Shown here: one piece after another, positions 1 through 10,263 of the stretch
Numbering within the stretch: position 1 is the first letter of the stretch
Layout of the letters: the number at the start of each line of letters is the position of its first letter
Source: Pachyseris speciosa
Taxonomy: Eukaryota > Cnidaria > Anthozoa > Scleractinia > Pachyseridae
DNA length: 64,000 nucleotides
NCBI GenBank assembly: GCA_016490735.1
Contig: JAEMWC010001488.1
Coordinates: 50,001 to 114,000, forward strand
Direction of reading: 5' to 3'
The notes under the pieces: model-generated
Told to the model about the DNA's origin: nothing
Database searches by the model: none
The model's input: the letters and a program-made list of their open reading frames with translations, nothing else
Translations under genes and position numbers: made by a program

Positions 1-584
1 AACGGAGTTGATAATGTAATTTGACCACCGTACATGGATTCCATTAGCTGACGTTTCGAGCGTTAGCCCTTCGTCGGAGCGAATCGAGGAATTGTGGGTT
101 GCGTATGATTTATATACAGAAAATGGAGCTACGCTGTAGGTGGTAACATGGTAACGTGAAAAACAGGAAGACGACTAGGTGACCGATTCCGAAAACATCT
201 TCGTGATAGTGAGAAAGATGACAAAGACGCATCCAAACCTGTCGCTCGGCATTTTAATCTCCCTAACCATTCCAAACAACACATGTCGATCTCCGGCCTT
301 TCCCTACATCAAGGTACCACGGAAAGCCGTTAAAATCTCGAGCAAAAACTGATCTTTCAAATTGGCACTCTTAATCCCCACGGTATCAACGAGCGCTTTT
401 CATTCAATTAATTTATTCCTGTTTTTCACGTTACCATGTTACCACCAATAGCGTAGCTCCATTTTCTGTATATAAACCATACACAACCCATTATTCGTCG
501 ATTCGCTCCGACGAAGGGCTAACGCTCGAGACGTCAGCTAATGGAATCCCTGTACGGTGGTCAATTAACATTATCAATTCCGTT
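1..584 (+). mobile_element. Penelope-like element fragment with inverted pseudo-LTRs
   Basis: Positions 1-172 and about 416-584 are inverted copies of each other. Both hold the block GACGAAGGGCTAACGCTCGA. Between them lies a plus-strand remnant of a Penelope-like endonuclease (181-411). Penelope-like elements are known for terminal pseudo-LTRs, sometimes in inverted arrangement, so the architecture fits. The left arm runs off the window edge, so the true 5' limit is not visible. The reverse transcriptase is absent, so this is a 3'-end fragment. Confidence 0.7.
181..411 (+). pseudogene. GIY-YIG endonuclease C-terminal remnant (Penelope-like)
   Basis: The frame starting at 181 reads RFRKHLRD, then VARHFNLPNHSKQHM, then IFQIGTLNPHGINERFSFN, which I recognise as the C-terminal half of the GIY-YIG endonuclease of cnidarian Penelope-like elements. 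In the family this domain nicks target DNA for retrotransposition. A TAA at 331-333 interrupts the frame. The GIY and YIG catalytic strands would lie upstream and are missing. It is a dead fragment. Identification is from memory of the family. Confidence 0.65.
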
Positions 585-1574
585 GATAAACCAGATTTTC
601 GTGTTTCACTCCCCCACCGACGCACTGCACCACAGTTTCTTCAGAAACTAATCCCCTTTTGTCATCCTTGTAGCTTTGTTATTGATTTTCTAGATGTGTT
701 TAAGCTACTTATCTCATTGGCCAAAATACAAGTCATGTTACTTGTATTAACCACTGCATATAAAAATGTGAATTGTTGGATAGAGGCGCTCGATCTCATT
801 CTTTTTTTTCCAAATTATACCACCAGTAGCACCATGCAGTTTAGCAGTCTTTAAAGTAGAATTTTGATGAAAATGTTGAGTGAAAGATGATTCTTGTTTT
901 TTGTCTTGGTAGCTAGTAATTCCATCCACAGGAATGAAATATTTAATGTTCACGACTTTTTCAACATAAAATGTTATCACTAAGTCCATGCGAGTTCATA
1001 ACTGTTTCTTGGACTGCTGTTGATCTCTATGGAGACACTACATCAGTTTCTTGAAACAAAAAATGGCAGTCAACAGTAACTACAACCAAGCGACATGTAA
1101 AATTTAATAAAATATCAACAACAATGTTGTGTCCAGATAATTGTCCTTGCAAAGTACAGAAAAAAGAAACAACAACAGCAACAAAAAAACAAGGTCGAAC
1201 TGAAAGCATATACAGGGCTCTTGGAGCACAGCCTACAGCCAGTTCAAATAAGCTGTATGTACCTGAAGAAAATTCGTTGAGCTGGGTCGCACAACCAACA
1301 CAAAATCAGCCCACTTATGGCATCATCCATGCAGGATTCTAACCCGGGCCACATTGGTGGGAGGTGAGTAGGCCAGTTAACACATTTCGAGCATAATAGG
1401 GCCTCAGGAGCAGAATATATGATTGGGGCATAATCCGAGCAGAATAGGCCATTTTTGGCTATTTTGCATATTCTGGGGCCTGGGAACGAGTCTGAGAGGG
1501 AGCTGGGCATGAGCATCCGACAGTGACAGTGGATGGACACAGACATTTCTGATATGGTTCATTGTTGTCCCAGA
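585..1574. other. No recognisable feature
   Basis: AT-rich sequence with short open frames on both strands and no recognised domain or repeat. A CGAGCAGAATAGG motif near 1435 recurs near 6415 in the same orientation, suggesting a dispersed repeat around the next element. Confidence 0.4.
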
Positions 1575-1579
1575 CCCTG

Positions 1580-2395
1580 GTGAAAAACCTCACAGGATCT
1601 TTGAGGATCTTTAAAGATCTTCAAAGACCTGTCAAAGATCCTTAAAGATGAGGATCCTGTAAAGATCTTTGTAGGATCTTTGAAAGATCTTCAAAGATCT
1701 TCAGATGCTAAAACTACTTGCAAAGATCTTTGAGGACATTTCTAGGATCTTGTGAGGATCTTGCAAAGATCCTAGTGAAAATCAGTATAAGGATCTTGGC
1801 AAAGATCCTTAAAGATCCTATGAGGATCTTTTTAAGGATCTTAAAAAGATCCTTATAGTGATCTTGAAAAGATCTTTATCAGGATCCTTGAAGATCCTCA
1901 AAGATTCTTTTGAGGATCCTTCAAAGATCTTAAAAGGATCTTTAGAGTGATCTTTAAAAGATCTTTATCAGGATCCTTAAAGATCTTACCAGGATCCTTC
2001 AAAGATCTTAAAAGGATCTTTAGAGTGATTCTGGAAAGATCTTTATCAAGATCCTTGAAGATCCTACGAGGATCCTTCAAAGATCTTAAAAGGATCTTTA
2101 GAGTGATCTTTAAAAGATCTTTATCAGGATCCTTAAAGATCTTACCAGGATCCTTCAAAGATCTTAAAAGGATCTTTAGAGTGATTCTGGAAAGATCTTT
2201 ATCAAGATCCTTGAAGATCCTACGAGGATCCTTCAAAGATCTTAAAAGGATCTTTGGAGTGATCCTGGAAAGATCTTTATCAAGATCCTTGAAGATCCTA
2301 CGAGGATCCTTCAAAGATCTTTAACCGATCTTTAGCATGATCTTCATAGGATCTTTAAAGATCTTCAAGGATTTTAATAAAGAGCTTTGAAAGGT
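1580..2395. repeat. GATC minisatellite with 78 bp and 156 bp higher order
   Basis: Dense AAGATCTT and AGGATCCTT words every 12-14 bases. The anchor AGGATCCTT occurs at 1913, 1991, 2069, 2147, 2225 and 2303, exactly 78 bp apart. Successive units alternate between two variants (one with GTGATCTTTAAAAG, one with GTGATTCTGGAAAG), giving a 156 bp repeat. Because 78 is a multiple of three, repetitive open frames arise on both strands; these are not genes. Confidence 0.9.
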
Positions 2396-2402
2396 CTTTA
2401 TG

Positions 2403-2660
2403 TTAATTAATTTCCAAAATATTTCTAGGAATTCTCAGAAATTCCCAGAAATTCCTAACAATGCAAATCACACACACATGAATTTGGTTAGGAATTGCTG
2501 GGAATTTTTGGGAATGGTTTGTACATGTTTGGAATTCCTAGGAATTCCCAAGACTCTAAGTAAACAAAGCTTAGAATGTCTGAGAATTTTTAAGAATGTT
2601 CACTTTGTAACACAGTAATGGCTTGGAAAAGCATGGAATTTCTAGGAATTTCTGGGAAGT
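2403..2660. repeat. Degenerate GGAATTCC-type minisatellite
   Basis: Repeated words such as AGGAATTC, GGGAATTTTTGGGAATG and GGAATTCCTAGGAATTCCC on the inner side of the left GATC array. A matching short array lies at 5415-5495. Confidence 0.6.
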
Positions 2661-3155
2661 CAGTGATCAGAGGCCTCAAGTCTTTTTATTTCATTTTATT
2701 AAAAACAAAAGAAGGTAATGTAAATCACTGACTGGATATAGAAGGAAGTAAGTCATGTTCCACCACCCACATTTTACCTTTTCCTTACGTCAATATGCTT
2801 GTTTATTCCATGCCAGAAGATCAATGAATTCATGTACTCAGAAGTTTGTTTTTATAATGCAAACACTACTTTTTACAAGAGGGCAATTTTCTCTGAGTTA
2901 ATTGATCCAGAAAATAATTTCTGCTCTCTCTTGCACGACACATGTTCTCTTAAATTTAGCAAGAAAACTCAAACCAGCAGCCATTTTGAATGGCAAGAGA
3001 GACTGGGAATGAATGAGCCGTTTTGGTCAGCAGTCACTGAACTCAGGGCTCATACATGAAGTACCTACGCAGAAAAAAATCGTTGCTTTATTCTGGCGGA
3101 TTTTCACGTTGTTCAAAGCACATCTCTCCCAATTTTCCTTTGTTTTAAGCTTAAA
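2661..3155. other. No recognisable feature
   Basis: Left part of the unique core of the 1575-6269 element. Open frames are short and none resembles a known protein. Confidence 0.35.
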
Positions 3156-3203
3156 ATGATGTCTCAAAACACTACAAAGCAGATGAATGATCTTTTGAAA
3201 CAG
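3156..3203 (+). CDS. Candidate first coding exon, unknown protein
   Basis: Two adjacent ATG codons (3156, 3159) open a short frame reading MMSQNTTKQMNDLLKQ that ends at CAG followed by the donor GTAAGC at 3204, after a whole codon (phase 0). The next candidate exon at 4246 also begins in phase 0. There is no homology I recognise; support is only the splice signals and phase agreement. Confidence 0.3.
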
Positions 3204-4245
3204 GTAAGCTTTAGTTAAAAGCAAATTATATTTTGATATTATTTTGATGAACGATTGACTTCAAATGTTTGACTGAAGATCGACCATGTGCTTTTTTCCT
3301 CGAGACTACAAGCTAATTTCAGGCCATTTAAATGTACTAAGAACTCTGTAACCTTCCCATGGCATAATAGTACCTTTTTTAAAGGAAAAACATGTCTTTT
3401 AGTTCAACTGGACAGTTTTGACTCGATTTGTTTTATAATGACTGTAGATTGCGTGTCTTGGTTGTTTGTGTTGTTGATTTCTGTCAGTGTATTCAAAATA
3501 AAGTTGAAGATCAGTCATGGAGTATTTCACATTGTAAGCTGTTCCTATAAATTAGGGAGTAATACAGATCACTGAATACAGTGATCTCTTGGAAGACTAA
3601 TTTTAACCTCAGTTTTTTTTATGCAGATGCTTAACGCTCACAGTTGTTATGAGGGCTCAGGACTCGTCCTCTCAAGCCTAGGCACCAAATGCTTCCCGTC
3701 AAGCTTAATAGTCTTTAGGACTTCACATTTAAATAACTGTAGCTGTTATCTCTTAACTGCTTAAGTTTGTTGTGATAATTATGCAAGAGTGTAGAAATAG
3801 AATTTGTAGATTCTGAGTTTAAGACAACAATTCTCTTGATCTGAACTGTGATGGATCCATTTAAAGACCCATGTTCATCCGAGAGGCCTTGCGCGCATTT
3901 GTTATTGTTTTTAACCGTCTCTGTTGTTCATTCTTGCGATCTGATTGGTTTACCAGATTCTCCCACTGAGTTCCAGTGGCATGACACATATCAATGAAAT
4001 GAGAATTGATTTATTATTCTATATTCCTGTGATTTGAATCTTTTTGTGTCTGAGAAAGAAATCAGTTCCTCTGCAAATAAGTGTGGTTCATCATGTAAAA
4101 CTTTCAGCGACTGAGGTAGCAAGGGAAGTCAATTGTTTCGCTTGCATTTACTAGTATGGCTAACTAAAAGCTACGCGGTAAAGGATTCCCAATAATTAAA
4201 TAAGTTATGCCGCCTTGCTCCATAAGGCTTACCTTATCATTATAG
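3204..4245. other. Putative intron, no recognisable feature
   Basis: AT-rich sequence between two candidate exons, ending in TTATCATTATAG, a plausible though weak acceptor. No repeat family is recognised. Confidence 0.3.
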
Positions 4246-4425
4246 AAATTGCTGGGAAGAGAAACAAACAGCGTTCAACTTGATGGATGCTCATTTATCG
4301 GATACAAAACCACAATTGAGTCTGGTTCATTTACAGATAAATTAGAACCACATGATCAAAATATTCACCAAGGTTGGACATCAGTTGAAATCTGGCATAT
4401 CGCTACGACAGATTCAAGTTTGGAG
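4246..4425 (+). CDS. Candidate internal coding exon, unknown protein
   Basis: An acceptor (ATTATAG) precedes a fully open 180 bp, 60-codon segment that ends at TTGGAG before the donor GTAACA. It is phase 0 at both ends, compatible with 3156-3203 upstream and 4534 downstream. The protein contains DGCSFIGYKTTIESGSFTD and GWTSVEIWHIATTDSSLE. No domain is recognised. Its location inside the minisatellite-ended element suggests an element-encoded or captured gene; a host gene is equally possible. Confidence 0.4.
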
Positions 4426-4533
4426 GTAACAGATCATCCCTTTTCTTTGCTTAAAAATACTAGCTAAGCAAAGTCTGAGATGGGCATCTTCCTTCGGGTT
4501 AACACTGTACAGCACTGTCAACTTTGAGATCAG

Positions 4534-4848
4534 AGGTCATTTCAAATGGCAGCGACCCTATGCATGTATCAACAAAGTAACGGGACAAAATTCACATTTT
4601 GCCAGGAAAATTATGAAACAAATTCCAGGAGACAACAGCCTGACAATGGAAGACAATATTCCAACATGTTTGTGCAGAATTACCTTCAGGTTGACCTCAA
4701 ACTAAACGGATTTTTAACAAGAGCCCGCCAGCAAGTAATTTCGCGTTACTCGAAGTTCAACAACACTAGTTGCCTACAAGGTCTTTTCCTCACTGCTACG
4801 ACGACTGTTGTTGAAAATATTGACGCAAATGAAGAGAGAGGATGTTAA
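4534..4848 (+). CDS. Candidate last coding exon, unknown protein
   Basis: An acceptor ending ATCAG at 4533 opens a phase-0 frame to a stop at 4846-4848. An internal CAG followed by GTTGAC at 4690 is an alternative donor. The product includes MAATLCMYQQSNGTKFTFC and ends NIDANEERGC. A different frame in 4534-4705 also looks protein-like, so the frame choice rests on phase agreement with the 4246-4425 exon. No domain is recognised. Confidence 0.3.
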   Translation, partial: RSFQMAATLCMYQQSNGTKFTFCQENYETNSRRQQPDNGRQYSNMFVQNYLQVDLKLNGFLTRARQQVISRYSKFNNTSCLQGLFLTATTTVVENIDANEERGC

Positions 4849-5414
4849 GAAACCACAACGACACAAAAAATAGTGATACTCGGGGAAATAAGCTGGATGA
4901 ACAAGGATTATTTTTGCAAAATAGCGCTCACTGGCGATTTGCGTATTTTCCGTCTGAGATTCAGTGTGGCGCGCAATGCGTCTTGGATGAATATGGGTCT
5001 TTAAACTTACTATAATAAATATTACAATTTCTCTTACCTTTTTTGCAAATGTGCACTACATGTATCTGAAATTTTACTATAACAATGCAGACATGATAAA
5101 AAACTAACCAATTTCTGTTGTTTATTGGTGTTTTGGGAGCAATGTCACTTGTCGTTTCTACCCCTTGGAAGGCCTAAACCATACTCTGGAAGTAACTTAT
5201 CAAACTTTCCTTAACATGTATCTGTCTGGGGGTATTTTTTTGCATTAAAGTTATTTTAAACCTATTTTTTGCATTTATTAGCTCTATTTAAAGGTACTAT
5301 ATTTTAAAACCCTATTTGACTGTTTAAGGCTATCTTCAGTTCTTTATTTTTCTAATAAATACATTCAGATACCTGAGAGATCTTTTGTTTTATTTCTGAG
5401 GTTGTCTTACTGTA
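4849..5414. other. No recognisable feature
   Basis: AT-rich right part of the core of the 1575-6269 element, with no recognised coding or repeat signature. Confidence 0.35.
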
Positions 5415-5495
5415 GAATTCAATCAATTCCTAGGAATTCTTTGGAATTCTAATTAAGTTTGGCTAAAGGTAAAAAAATTCCAAGGAATTCCTAGC
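5415..5495. repeat. Short GGAATTCC-type repeats
   Basis: TTCCTAGGAATTC, TTGGAATTC and CCAAGGAATTCC words mirror the 2403-2660 array on the inner side of the right GATC array. Confidence 0.55.
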
Positions 5496-5565
5496 ACATC
5501 AAAATAATGATAGTTGCGACTATTTTTGTGATTTTGGGAAGTTCAAAGTAGTACAAAGTCTTGCA

Positions 5566-6262
5566 AAGGTTTATCCAAGATCCCTGGAGATCTTTTCGTG
5601 ATTATTTAAGTTCCTTTAAGATCTTGGCAAGATCCACAAAAGATCCTTTGAGATCCTTGAAGATCTTTTGCAAAGTTATTGAAGATCCTCAAAGATCTGG
5701 GCAAGATCTGCGAAGGGTCCTTGAAGATCCTCAAAGATCTTCAAAGGATCCTTAAAGGTCTTTGGTAAGGTTATTGAAGATCCTCAAAGATCTGGCCAAG
5801 ATCTGCAAAGGATCCTTAAAGATCTTTGAAGATCCTTAAAGATCTTGCCAAGATCTTCAAAGATCTTGGCAAGAAAGTAAAGGATCCTTAAGGATCTTGG
5901 CAAGGATCCTTGAGGATCCACAAAGATCTTGGCAAGAATTTTTGAGGATCTTCATTAGGATCCTCAAAGATCTTGGCAAGATCTGCAAAGGATCCTTAAT
6001 GATCTTTGGCAAGATTATTGAAGATCCTCAAAGATCTTGGCAAGATCTGCAAAGGATCCTTAAAGATCTTTGAAGATCCTTAAAGATCTTGCCAAGATCT
6101 TCAAAGATCTTGGCAAGAAAGTTGAGGATCCTTAAGGATCTTGGCAAGGATCCTTGAGGATCCTCAAAGATCTTGGCAAGAATTTTTGAGGATCTTCATT
6201 AGGATCCTCAAAGATCTTCATGAAGATCTTTGAGGATCTTTGAAGATCCTTAAAAGATTTTC
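5566..6262. repeat. GATC minisatellite with 242 bp segmental duplication
   Basis: AAGATCTTGGCAAGATC-type words in near-continuous array. A block starting about 5772 (TTATTGAAGATCCTC) is repeated from about 6015 with few changes, a duplication of about 242 bp. It forms the right arm of the 1575-6269 element, in the opposite sense to the array at 1580-2395. Confidence 0.85.
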
Positions 6263-6269
6263 ACCAGGG

Positions 6270-8274
6270 GACTCTTTTTAAAAGTTATTACCCATGTTAG
6301 TTTTAAGGATTAAATAATGTTGGGTTAGCCTCACCCTGGAAGGGCGACATAATGTCTTATTTATCATGTTTGAGTATTTTGAACCCAGGAAGCCTTTTTT
6401 GGAGGCAATTCTTTCGAGCAGAATAGCCTTTTTTTCGAGCAGAATGTTTAAAGGCCTAGAGGTGAGTGGTCTCACCATTATGCAAATTCCCTGCTCCCCA
6501 GCATGTAATATGCTAGCTGTTAATACATGATTGTGCAGAAATACACATGTAGCAGAAACGCTTTTTCATCTCAATCAAAAGTCTTTTTAGTGCTTTTCAG
6601 TGTACAGTACAGTTGATGATCAACTTTGAAGGTTCCAGCCAGCCTAACAAAATTTCCATTTCAACTCAAACTGAGTATGGACAAGATGCCTGTCATAAAT
6701 ATTAGGGAAAATAACTATATTATTAGTCTAACTACATGTATTTGACCAGTCATGATCTGATAAATATTCAGGTGAACTGTAAACAGTTGTTCTTCAAACC
6801 CACAAAGTCTAAAACAAAAACATACATGTATACACTGTAGTGTGCACCGTGACACCAGCATGCTTAATGACACAGTGAGACGTGACAATATTGGCCTATG
6901 TAAAGTTGTATGCCTTGCAAACGGTTGGTAAGCTAGACATGTCCATGAAATTACCTGCAACAATGTCATAAACTCTTACAAGTTCAAAAGTACCATTGAA
7001 CGAACTTTCCTGAATAGTTCAGAAGTACATGTATATCATTTACACTGTATTAGTGCCAGCTAGTCTCATTGGTTAATGTACTGAGTAGAGAATGAAGCTT
7101 CAATTAAGCCACAAAACAGTAGATGCTGCTACAATCAGGTATCCTGTTTTCACTTTTGAATAGCATTAGTCTAGTGATTGTTAAATATAGAGCCTAAAGA
7201 TAGTAATCGTTTCATGACTAAAATTATAGACTATTCTATACAATGTACTTAAACCTGTCAATAGCTGTTGAGACTCTCCACAGCAGAGAATACACTGTAT
7301 TGACAGTAATTATGTTTTTGTCTATTGCAAAGAAAAATTCAGGACCTTTTTAAGGCAGTTCCTTATTAATCTCTAAGAACAAACTAGAACTTGTCCAGCT
7401 TGCAGATCACAGTATTCCCTTTTGGTCACTAAAACAAAGAAAACCCTATGATGTATAAAAGGGGCAGTGCAGCAGAAACTAAACCGGGCCTTGGCAGTGG
7501 AAGGCAAATACTGCAGAAATCTAATGAAAGTAGCCAATGTTTTAGCAGTACCTGGCAGAATCTTTCTAATGACTTGTAACACTGTAATTACCTTACTGTT
7601 TCAACTTTTTGTTGTTTTGTAAATCAGCAAAACCTTCAGTTAGTTTTATCTCCAATAACAGCCATTTCATAAATTCGTGCAATTGAGGATTAAATTAACG
7701 CAGCAAAAAATGACTGGTAAATGTCACATTTCACATTTAACCGAATTTTTACATGTACCGTATACTGAACCTCACTATAAGTTAAAGCCAACTGTGGGGC
7801 TAATTTAAAGATATTTCAAAAATGACCCTTATTGGGCTATACTGAAGAGTCATATGTAGGAGCTTGAGTTGTCTAAGTTGCTACTTCCTCTGGGTAATGT
7901 AATTACATTGTACCAGCTGAGAAAATACCTTTGTAAAGTCATTCGAAACAATTAATTATTCGTAATGTACATTGTATTTTACATGTATAAATTGTTTTTG
8001 TTTCACTTTTCACTTGTCTCCTCCATTATATGCAGTGCAGGAAAACAGCGAATTCAGTTAATTACTTGTAGTATTTTTGTTCAAAGTGGTTTCACATTTA
8101 CTTGAAGTTTGCTGTTTGAATCAAACTACTGAATCATACATGGCATGCTGCAGAGACTTAACTTACTTAACTCTAACAACAAAGCCTTTCAGAAAGGAAA
8201 ACTCCAAATTCAGTTTCACAAAGAAGAGGAAAATTTTCTTTACCTCCTATTAAAAGAACACAGCGACTAGTCAG
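6270..8274. other. No recognisable gene; minor repeat words
   Basis: Two CGAGCAGAAT words occur at about 6413-6445, echoing 1435. The rest is AT-rich with many TACATGTA words and short open frames only. Confidence 0.4.
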
Positions 8275-9250
8275 AAATAACTAGCTAACATCCTGTAACT
8301 CTGCTCAACGTTGACTTAACAGAATTCTCTCGAAGACAGCTATTGCCAAACAAATTAATAGAAATCTTTCTACCAAAATTAATACATTCTGACCAAACAG
8401 GTTTTGTCAAGAATAGATATAAAAATTATCGGTCAGAATATAAGACTCTTAAGTAATCTAATGGAATAAACACAGCCTAAAAAAATCTCAGGAATCTTTC
8501 TTTTTGTGGACTTTGAAAAAGCTTTTGACTCTATAGAGAGAAGCTATAACAAAAAAATTAGAACTTTTCAACTTTGGACCTTCTATAAGAATTTGGCTTT
8601 CTGTTCTCTATAATGGTGACAAAACACTCACTGCAGTTATGAACGCCAGCTTTATGATAAAAATTATTTCAAAGTTTTGAGAGTCATACGTCAGGGTTGC
8701 CCCTAAGCCCTTCCCTGTTTATGCTAGCGGTGGAACGACTGGCTTTTAAAATCAGACAAGAACCAAACTGAAGAGGTACATGTACATGTATTCATCTCCC
8801 TAACTCTCAAGACCGAGGGGTAAAAATATCTCAATTTGCTGATGACACTACACTCTTAACTTATTTAAGTGACACAAATTCCCTTAAATGTTAACTACAA
8901 AAAAACTTGGAACCATTTCAGGCTTAAATTGAATAAGAATAAAACCAAAGCGATGTGGATAATGGCTAACTTCAGATCTATGGTAAAATCTCTACGGCTT
9001 GCTTGGATTGGTACTTATTATAAGTAACTTGGGTGATGCCTGGAAGGCCATACCAAATTATTACTTTGAGAAATATGGAGGCCTACATTTTCTTCTTAAG
9101 TGTAACTATGTTTCAACAAATTCAGATAAATACATGAGCATATTTTTGCCAAATAATTTTTTTTCCTTGTTCAAGCAGCCTTAACTGCAATAAAAAAACA
9201 CATTAGCCAACAAAATGGAAAAAAGAATGTCTTGAATTAAATTTAAGCAC
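8275..9250 (+). pseudogene. L1/Tx1-like non-LTR reverse transcriptase remnant
   Basis: Pieces of a reverse transcriptase can be read in shifting plus-strand frames: SLLNVD near 8285, SDQTGFVKNR near 8385, then FVDFEKAFDS, VRQGCPLSPSLF with damage near 8690-8720, and an intact QFADDTTLLTY near 8830. The catalytic ADD is present but several frameshifts and stops break the frame. Downstream, 8999-9184 stays open (GDAWKAIPNYYFEKYGGLHF), matching the post-RT region of L1/Tx1-like elements as I recall it. The element is dead and truncated at both ends. Confidence 0.75.
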
Positions 9251-9281
9251 ACTGGTTGATGAAGATGATAGTTTGCATTAA

Positions 9282-10259
9282 ACAGGTGCTTATTCAGCCG
9301 AGCACCAAGAGGGAGAGATGGAGTGCAAAGTGCGACACGCAAGTGCAGAGCATGAGACGAGGGGGAGAGAAAAATAAGCCCCTGTCGCCAGTCTATTGTT
9401 CATGCTCTTCGGCCCCTTGAAACACCCACAAAATTTGACGGACAGTCACTTTTGAATTGACCAATGAAAAAGCTTTCAATCATTTGCAGGAAACTTATCA
9501 GATTTCTTGCACAGTTAGTTGTCCGAGCAGAATTAGCGATATTTCAGAGCATTGCTGGCAGGCGGAATAAGCCTTCTTCAGGCATTGATACAGTGTAGTT
9601 CTATGAGCCGCAGAAAGCAATTATAAGTCAAAAAAGAGTGAATTGTTTACAATCATGAATTTCACGGAAACTGAAGTACTTGCACATGAGGTGTTTTAAA
9701 TTAAAGGTAAAAATTTCAATGGGGTTTAAAAAGTTTGCTAATTCAAAGAATTCGCTGAACAACAGCACTGATTGCTGAGTTTAGAAACTCTGATTTTGTG
9801 AAAGAAGTTCAGGAGAAAATGCTGTTCTTTTACTCCATTTTACAAGGTGCTGTAAAGAATACTGTGGAGTACAGCAAAATAGCGTTCGGCGCTTCCTCCT
9901 GTCTTTCAACGAGAGAGAAGTCATCAGCGTTAGTTTAATTTATAAAAACAACACCACAATACATGTTTTCGACATGAGGTAAGAAATCAAGTGCAAGCTT
10001 GATAGCTTCATTGAAAACTCACAGTCACCACGCACCATGTTTGTTATTTGTGGTGTATTTTCTCACACTAGCATCACATGGTATGAATTGACCAATCAGC
10101 ATTTTCCAATCACCAGAGGATTGGTTGGAAGAGCATAAACAATAAACTGGCAACAGGCACTTATATACTGTACCTCTTCCCTCGTCTCACGCTTTGCACT
10201 GGCATGTCGCACTTTGTGCTCCATCTCTCCCGCTTGGCGCTCGGCTAAATAAGTCCCTG
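9282..10259. mobile_element. Inverted-repeat DNA element with TTAA target duplication
   Basis: The ends are inverted repeats of about 90-160 bp. The left reads CAGGTGCTTATTCAGCCGAG and the right end is its near reverse complement. TTAA lies at 9278-9281 and 10260-10263. A TTAA duplication is typical of Kolobok and piggyBac superfamilies. No transposase is encoded, so it is non-autonomous. It inserted just beyond the LINE remnant at 8275-9250. Confidence 0.65.
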
Positions 10260-10263
10260 TTAA

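Larger units (their letters stand above)
1575..6269. mobile_element. Large inverted-repeat element with minisatellite ends
   Basis: The left end at 1575 reads CCCTGGTGAAAA and then GATC-rich repeats. The right end near 6269 is the reverse complement, with TTTTCACCAGGG following GATC-rich repeats. Inside each GATC array lies a second array of GGAATTCC-type repeats (2403-2660 and 5415-5495). The nested mirror symmetry suggests one element of about 4.7 kb with minisatellite terminal arms and a unique core of about 2.7 kb. No target-site duplication could be fixed and no transposase is recognised, so the class is unknown. Two independent arrays flanking unrelated DNA is the alternative. Confidence 0.5.

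Noticed and set aside
1898..2324. Repetitive 125-138 residue open frames on both strands (FKDLKRIFRVI-type)
   Set aside because: They arise because the 78 bp satellite unit is a multiple of three; no start context, conservation or composition supports a protein.
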